DNA of 17,124 bases from Ruminiclostridium sp. (GTDB lineage Bacteria; Bacillota; Clostridia; DSM-8532): NCBI GenBank assembly GCA_003535195.1, contig DOHN01000164.1:1-17124 (forward strand), written 5' to 3'. Below the pieces are notes generated by a model. The model had not been told where the DNA came from, made no database searches, and saw nothing but the letters and a program-made list of their open reading frames with translations. How positions within the stretch are numbered: the first letter of the stretch is position 1; each line of letters opens with the position of its first letter. Below, piece by piece: positions 14,431 through 17,124 of this stretch. The position numbers and the translations under genes are program-made.

Positions 14431-16947
14431 CTGATAAAGGATCAGGGCGCTTCCTGCCGGTATTTTGGCCATATTTCCGGAAATGGTGCCCAGAGCCTTT
14501 AATCCGGCACAATCTCCGTCCGCGGCGATCTGCCAGGGCCCATCCGCCGGAAGAGCCACGGATTCCGGGCCTATGCCTGCATTGAAGACCACAAAAATGG
14601 TTTTCCATGGGTCACCGTTTGCGTGATCATTGAGGGAAAAGGCGATAACCCAGTCAGGGGTGGGGTAGAAAACTAAATTTTTTCGGATTTCATCGGGCAG
14701 TACCATGCGAAAAGCCGGATGTGCCTTGCGCAGGGCGATAAGCCCTTTATGATAATTAAAAACCTGCTGGTAGCGGCTTTTTAATGACCAGTCAATTTGA
14801 TTGATCTCATCGGGCAGGTTGTATGAATTGTTCTCTCCTTTTTTAGAGCGCATCATCTCTGTGCCCAGCATGAAAAAGGGAATCCCCTGGGCTGTCAGCA
14901 CAATGGCGCCGGCTAGATTCGCCATTTTAATATAATCAAGCTCCTGAAGATCGGGGCGGCTTACCTTGAGCTTGTCATAGAGGGCAAGGTTGTCATGGGC
15001 GGCGGCATAATTGATGCAATGCCAGGCGTAGCCCGCCCATGCAAACCCGGAGTAATTCACTTTTGTATAATCAATCCCCTGATGATACACTGCGCCGGCT
15101 ATTCCGAATTTGACGCTTTCCTTGGCTTTCAGGTTGCCGGAAATAAAGCCGGTTTCCCTTTGATGAAAGGCATCGCCCTTAATGGCATCCCGGGTATTAT
15201 CGTTAAAAAAGCCGATTCTGTTCAGCTTGGGCGCGTTGGCCTTGGTGGCCGCGTCACTTCCGCTCAATAAAGAAGGTCCGCCTGTCCAGCCCTCGCCGTA
15301 CATTAAAATGGAAGGGCTTATCCGATCCAGCTCCATACGGATTTCATTCATGGTTTCAATGTCGTGAAGCCCCATCAAGTCAAAGCGGAATCCGTCGATT
15401 TTATATTCCGCGGCCCACCGCTTTACCGAATTTACCATATAACGCCTGACCATGGTACGCTCGGACGCAATCTCGTTGCCGCAGCCTGAGCCGTTGCTGA
15501 AATTGCCGAACCGATCCTTTCGGTAATAATAGCCCGGCACTGTTTTATCGAAATCAGAATCCCATGTTTTATAGGTATGGTTGTACACCACGTCCAGGAC
15601 CACGCCTATGCCGCATTCCTTTATGGATTTGATCATCTCTTTAAATTCTCTTACGCGGACATAGCCGTCGTTGGCATCCGTCGCATAGGAGCCGTCCGGA
15701 ATATTGAGGTTTATTGGATCGTAGCCCCAGTTATATTGGTTTTCGAAGGGTTTGGTTTCGTCCACTGTGAAAAAATCGAAAACCGGCATCAGATGAACAT
15801 GGGATATACCCAGCTCCAGCAGGTGGGAAAGCCCCGTAGGCATGTTTTCAGGCGAGCGGGTATCCTTTTCGGTAAGTCCTAGGAATTTGCCGCGGTTAAT
15901 AACGCCGGAGCCGGGATGAATGGTCATATCCCGAATATGGACCTCGTAGAGCACAGCGTCTGTCGGATTTTTAAGCTCTATATGGGAAACGCTCTCCCAG
16001 CCGGCAGGGTTGGTTCGGGAAGGGTCTATCACCATGCTTCTCCGGCCGTTTATGCCTGACGAGCGGGCGTAGGGGTCTGCCGCCTCAAAGGTCTTGCCCA
16101 TGACAATAATACTATAGGTATAATACATTCCCGAGAGATCTCCCGGAAGAAAAACGGACCAGATTCCCTTTTCCCCGCGGCTTAAATCATAGACATCCTT
16201 AAGCCCGGGTCCCGAGCCTGCATCAAATAGGTTTAAAAACACGTTTGACGCCGTTGGCGCCCATAGCTTGAAGGAGGTGCCCTCAGGGGTCCAGGTGGCT
16301 CCTAAGTCATCCCCGTCATAGGAAAAAAGCCGTTCGAATTCAGTGGTATCGTAGATGACTCCGTAATCTGCGGCTATGGGCCTATAACCCGGCTTATAGA
16401 TCATATAGGTATCTCCGGGCTTCATATCGTTCTCAAGAGCGATAATAAATTCCTTGGCACCCCGGGTGGGAGTAACATGGCGGACAGGGATTTCAATACC
16501 GCTTTCGAAAACCTGAAAAGGCTCGGTTTCATGGCTTTGCTTTGCCGGAGACTGGAGACAGACAAAAATCTGCCTGAAATCTTCAAACACAGCGGCCTGA
16601 AAACCTGGCATCAGACAAAGGCGCTCCTGGGAGGCAAAGATCTCCGAAGTTTCCTGCACCAGATAAATATCGGCGGTATCAGTTCTGGCGTTTTGACTGA
16701 GGGTATAATAGCGGTCCATATAAAGATCCCGCTCGTGCCATCCGCCCCGTCTGACGATCATGCCGATTTCAGGGCTTTCAAAGCCCGATACATCTATTTC
16801 TGTGATAACAGCGCATGTATCGGGATTCCCGTTCAAATACTCCTGAAGAAAAAACATATGGGCGGAACCTTCCCGGCCCTTTTCCCAGATCCAGAGATCC
16901 CAGCCGGTATAATCCTGATCAAAACGAAAGTAATGAATCCTTAGCAT
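14425..16947 (-). CDS. pulA: Type I pullulanase (GH13), cytoplasmic debranching enzyme
   Basis: An 840-residue enzyme hydrolysing alpha-1,6 links of pullulan, amylopectin and glycogen-type branches. The pullulanase hallmark YNWGYDP is at 405-411. The four GH13 regions are DVVYNHT (452-458), GFRFDLMG (519-526, nucleophile D523), YGEGW (550-554, acid/base E552) and HDN (651-653, D652). An N-terminal region beginning MLRIHYFRFDQDYTGWDLWIW resembles a CBM41/pullulanase-associated domain; a CBM48-like domain (about 210-300) precedes the catalytic barrel (330-740), and a C-terminal beta domain ends the protein. There is no signal peptide, so it should act in the cytosol on stored glycogen or imported maltodextrin branches. 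The start has GGAGG (complement of 16951-16956). It converges on pyk, and both serve glucan-to-pyruvate flow, though they are separate units. Confidence 0.96.
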   Translation of the reverse strand: MLRIHYFRFDQDYTGWDLWIWEKGREGSAHMFFLQEYLNGNPDTCAVITEIDVSGFESPEIGMIVRRGGWHERDLYMDRYYTLSQNARTDTADIYLVQETSEIFASQERLCLMPGFQAAVFEDFRQIFVCLQSPAKQSHETEPFQVFESGIEIPVRHVTPTRGAKEFIIALENDMKPGDTYMIYKPGYRPIAADYGVIYDTTEFERLFSYDGDDLGATWTPEGTSFKLWAPTASNVFLNLFDAGSGPGLKDVYDLSRGEKGIWSVFLPGDLSGMYYTYSIIVMGKTFEAADPYARSSGINGRRSMVIDPSRTNPAGWESVSHIELKNPTDAVLYEVHIRDMTIHPGSGVINRGKFLGLTEKDTRSPENMPTGLSHLLELGISHVHLMPVFDFFTVDETKPFENQYNWGYDPINLNIPDGSYATDANDGYVRVREFKEMIKSIKECGIGVVLDVVYNHTYKTWDSDFDKTVPGYYYRKDRFGNFSNGSGCGNEIASERTMVRRYMVNSVKRWAAEYKIDGFRFDLMGLHDIETMNEIRMELDRISPSILMYGEGWTGGPSLLSGSDAATKANAPKLNRIGFFNDNTRDAIKGDAFHQRETGFISGNLKAKESVKFGIAGAVYHQGIDYTKVNYSGFAWAGYAWHCINYAAAHDNLALYDKLKVSRPDLQELDYIKMANLAGAIVLTAQGIPFFMLGTEMMRSKKGENNSYNLPDEINQIDWSLKSRYQQVFNYHKGLIALRKAHPAFRMVLPDEIRKNLVFYPTPDWVIAFSLNDHANGDPWKTIFVVFNAGIGPESVALPADGPWQIAADGDCAGLKALGTISGNMAKIPAGSALILYQE

Positions 16948-16992
16948 TTTTCCTCCGGTATGTCCGATGTAATAATAAGGGTATTATTTTTT

Positions 16993-17022
16993 ATTGTATT
17001 CGCTATTGCCGGGATTGTTCAA
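16993..17022 (-). promoter_or_regulatory. Predicted pulA promoter
   Basis: On the minus strand, TTGAAC (17022-17017) and TACAAT (16998-16993) are separated by 18 bases. The -10 box matches consensus at five positions and the -35 at four. The implied leader is about 40 bases, ending in the GGAGG site. The palindromic repeat copy B begins 29 bases upstream of the -35 box. Confidence 0.55.
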
Positions 17023-17051
17023 GGGCATGGATCAAATATTTCAATTCGTAA

Positions 17052-17124
17052 TTTAGCGGCAGAGTGGTGTTTTAGTGCGTAAGCGGAGCAGGATTGCCGG
17101 CTTACCCAAGTAAAATCCCGGACG
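17052..17124 (+). repeat. Palindromic dispersed repeat element, copy B (cut by window end)
   Basis: The first 73 bases of the element seen at 7283-7410, in the same orientation. It shares the TTTAGCG end, CAGAGTG, the identical AGCGGAGCAGGAT core (17082-17094) and the AAAATCC apical arm with its GGAC loop bases. Most differences in the left arm are A/G or C/T changes, such as GAGTGGTGTTTT for GAGTGATATTTC. Locally GTAAGC (17079-17084) can pair with GCTTAC (17100-17105). The right arm lies outside the window. It sits upstream of the pulA promoter. Confidence 0.8.

Noticed and set aside
1..17124. CRISPR array, tRNA, rRNA, phage or complete insertion sequence
   Set aside because: No regularly spaced direct repeats, no cloverleaf or rRNA stretches, and no transposase or phage structural genes were found on either strand.

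Overview
The window looks like a chromosomal segment of a Firmicute, most likely an anaerobic carbohydrate-degrading member of the Clostridia. Supporting evidence is strong AGGAGG-type ribosome binding sites, a long-form pyruvate kinase with the C-terminal PEP-utiliser-like domain, a short HU protein, a zinc-ribbon membrane protein, and a secreted multidomain phosphoesterase with Ig-like and cohesin-like modules. Base composition is mid-range and genes are tightly packed. The genus cannot be fixed from the sequence alone.

Region 1 (1-4637) is a sugar-utilisation cassette. It starts inside a ribose-type ABC permease gene, followed on the same strand by a TIM-barrel sugar isomerase/epimerase, a PIG-L/LmbE-type N-deacetylase and a Gfo/Idh/MocA dehydrogenase. 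A ROK-family repressor gene converges on it from the other strand. The gene set suggests uptake of a (probably N-acetylated or glycosidic) sugar, then deacetylation, oxidation and isomerisation; the substrate is unknown.

Region 2 (4638-7241) holds a 314-bp divergent intergenic region, the HU gene with a near-perfect bidirectional terminator, and on the minus strand a 613-residue membrane protein with an N-terminal zinc ribbon and a large outer domain of unknown function.

Region 3 (7242-12570) has a 522-bp intergenic region containing a palindromic repeat element, a likely promoter and a structured leader. It is followed by a 1478-residue secreted protein joining an N-terminal phosphodiester glycosidase (NAGPA-like) to a C-terminal purple-acid-phosphatase-like metallophosphoesterase through Ig-like, jelly-roll and cohesin-like modules. 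A 62-residue hydrophobic protein with two flanking cysteines and a terminator close the unit.

Region 4 (12571-17124) carries pyruvate kinase and, convergent with it, a cytoplasmic type I pullulanase. This fits intracellular breakdown of branched alpha-glucan feeding glycolysis. A second copy of the palindromic repeat begins upstream of pulA and is cut by the window end.

The least explained items are the dispersed palindromic repeat, the glycosidase-phosphatase fusion, and the isomerase/deacetylase/dehydrogenase/ROK cassette. No rRNA, tRNA, CRISPR array or complete insertion sequence was seen.
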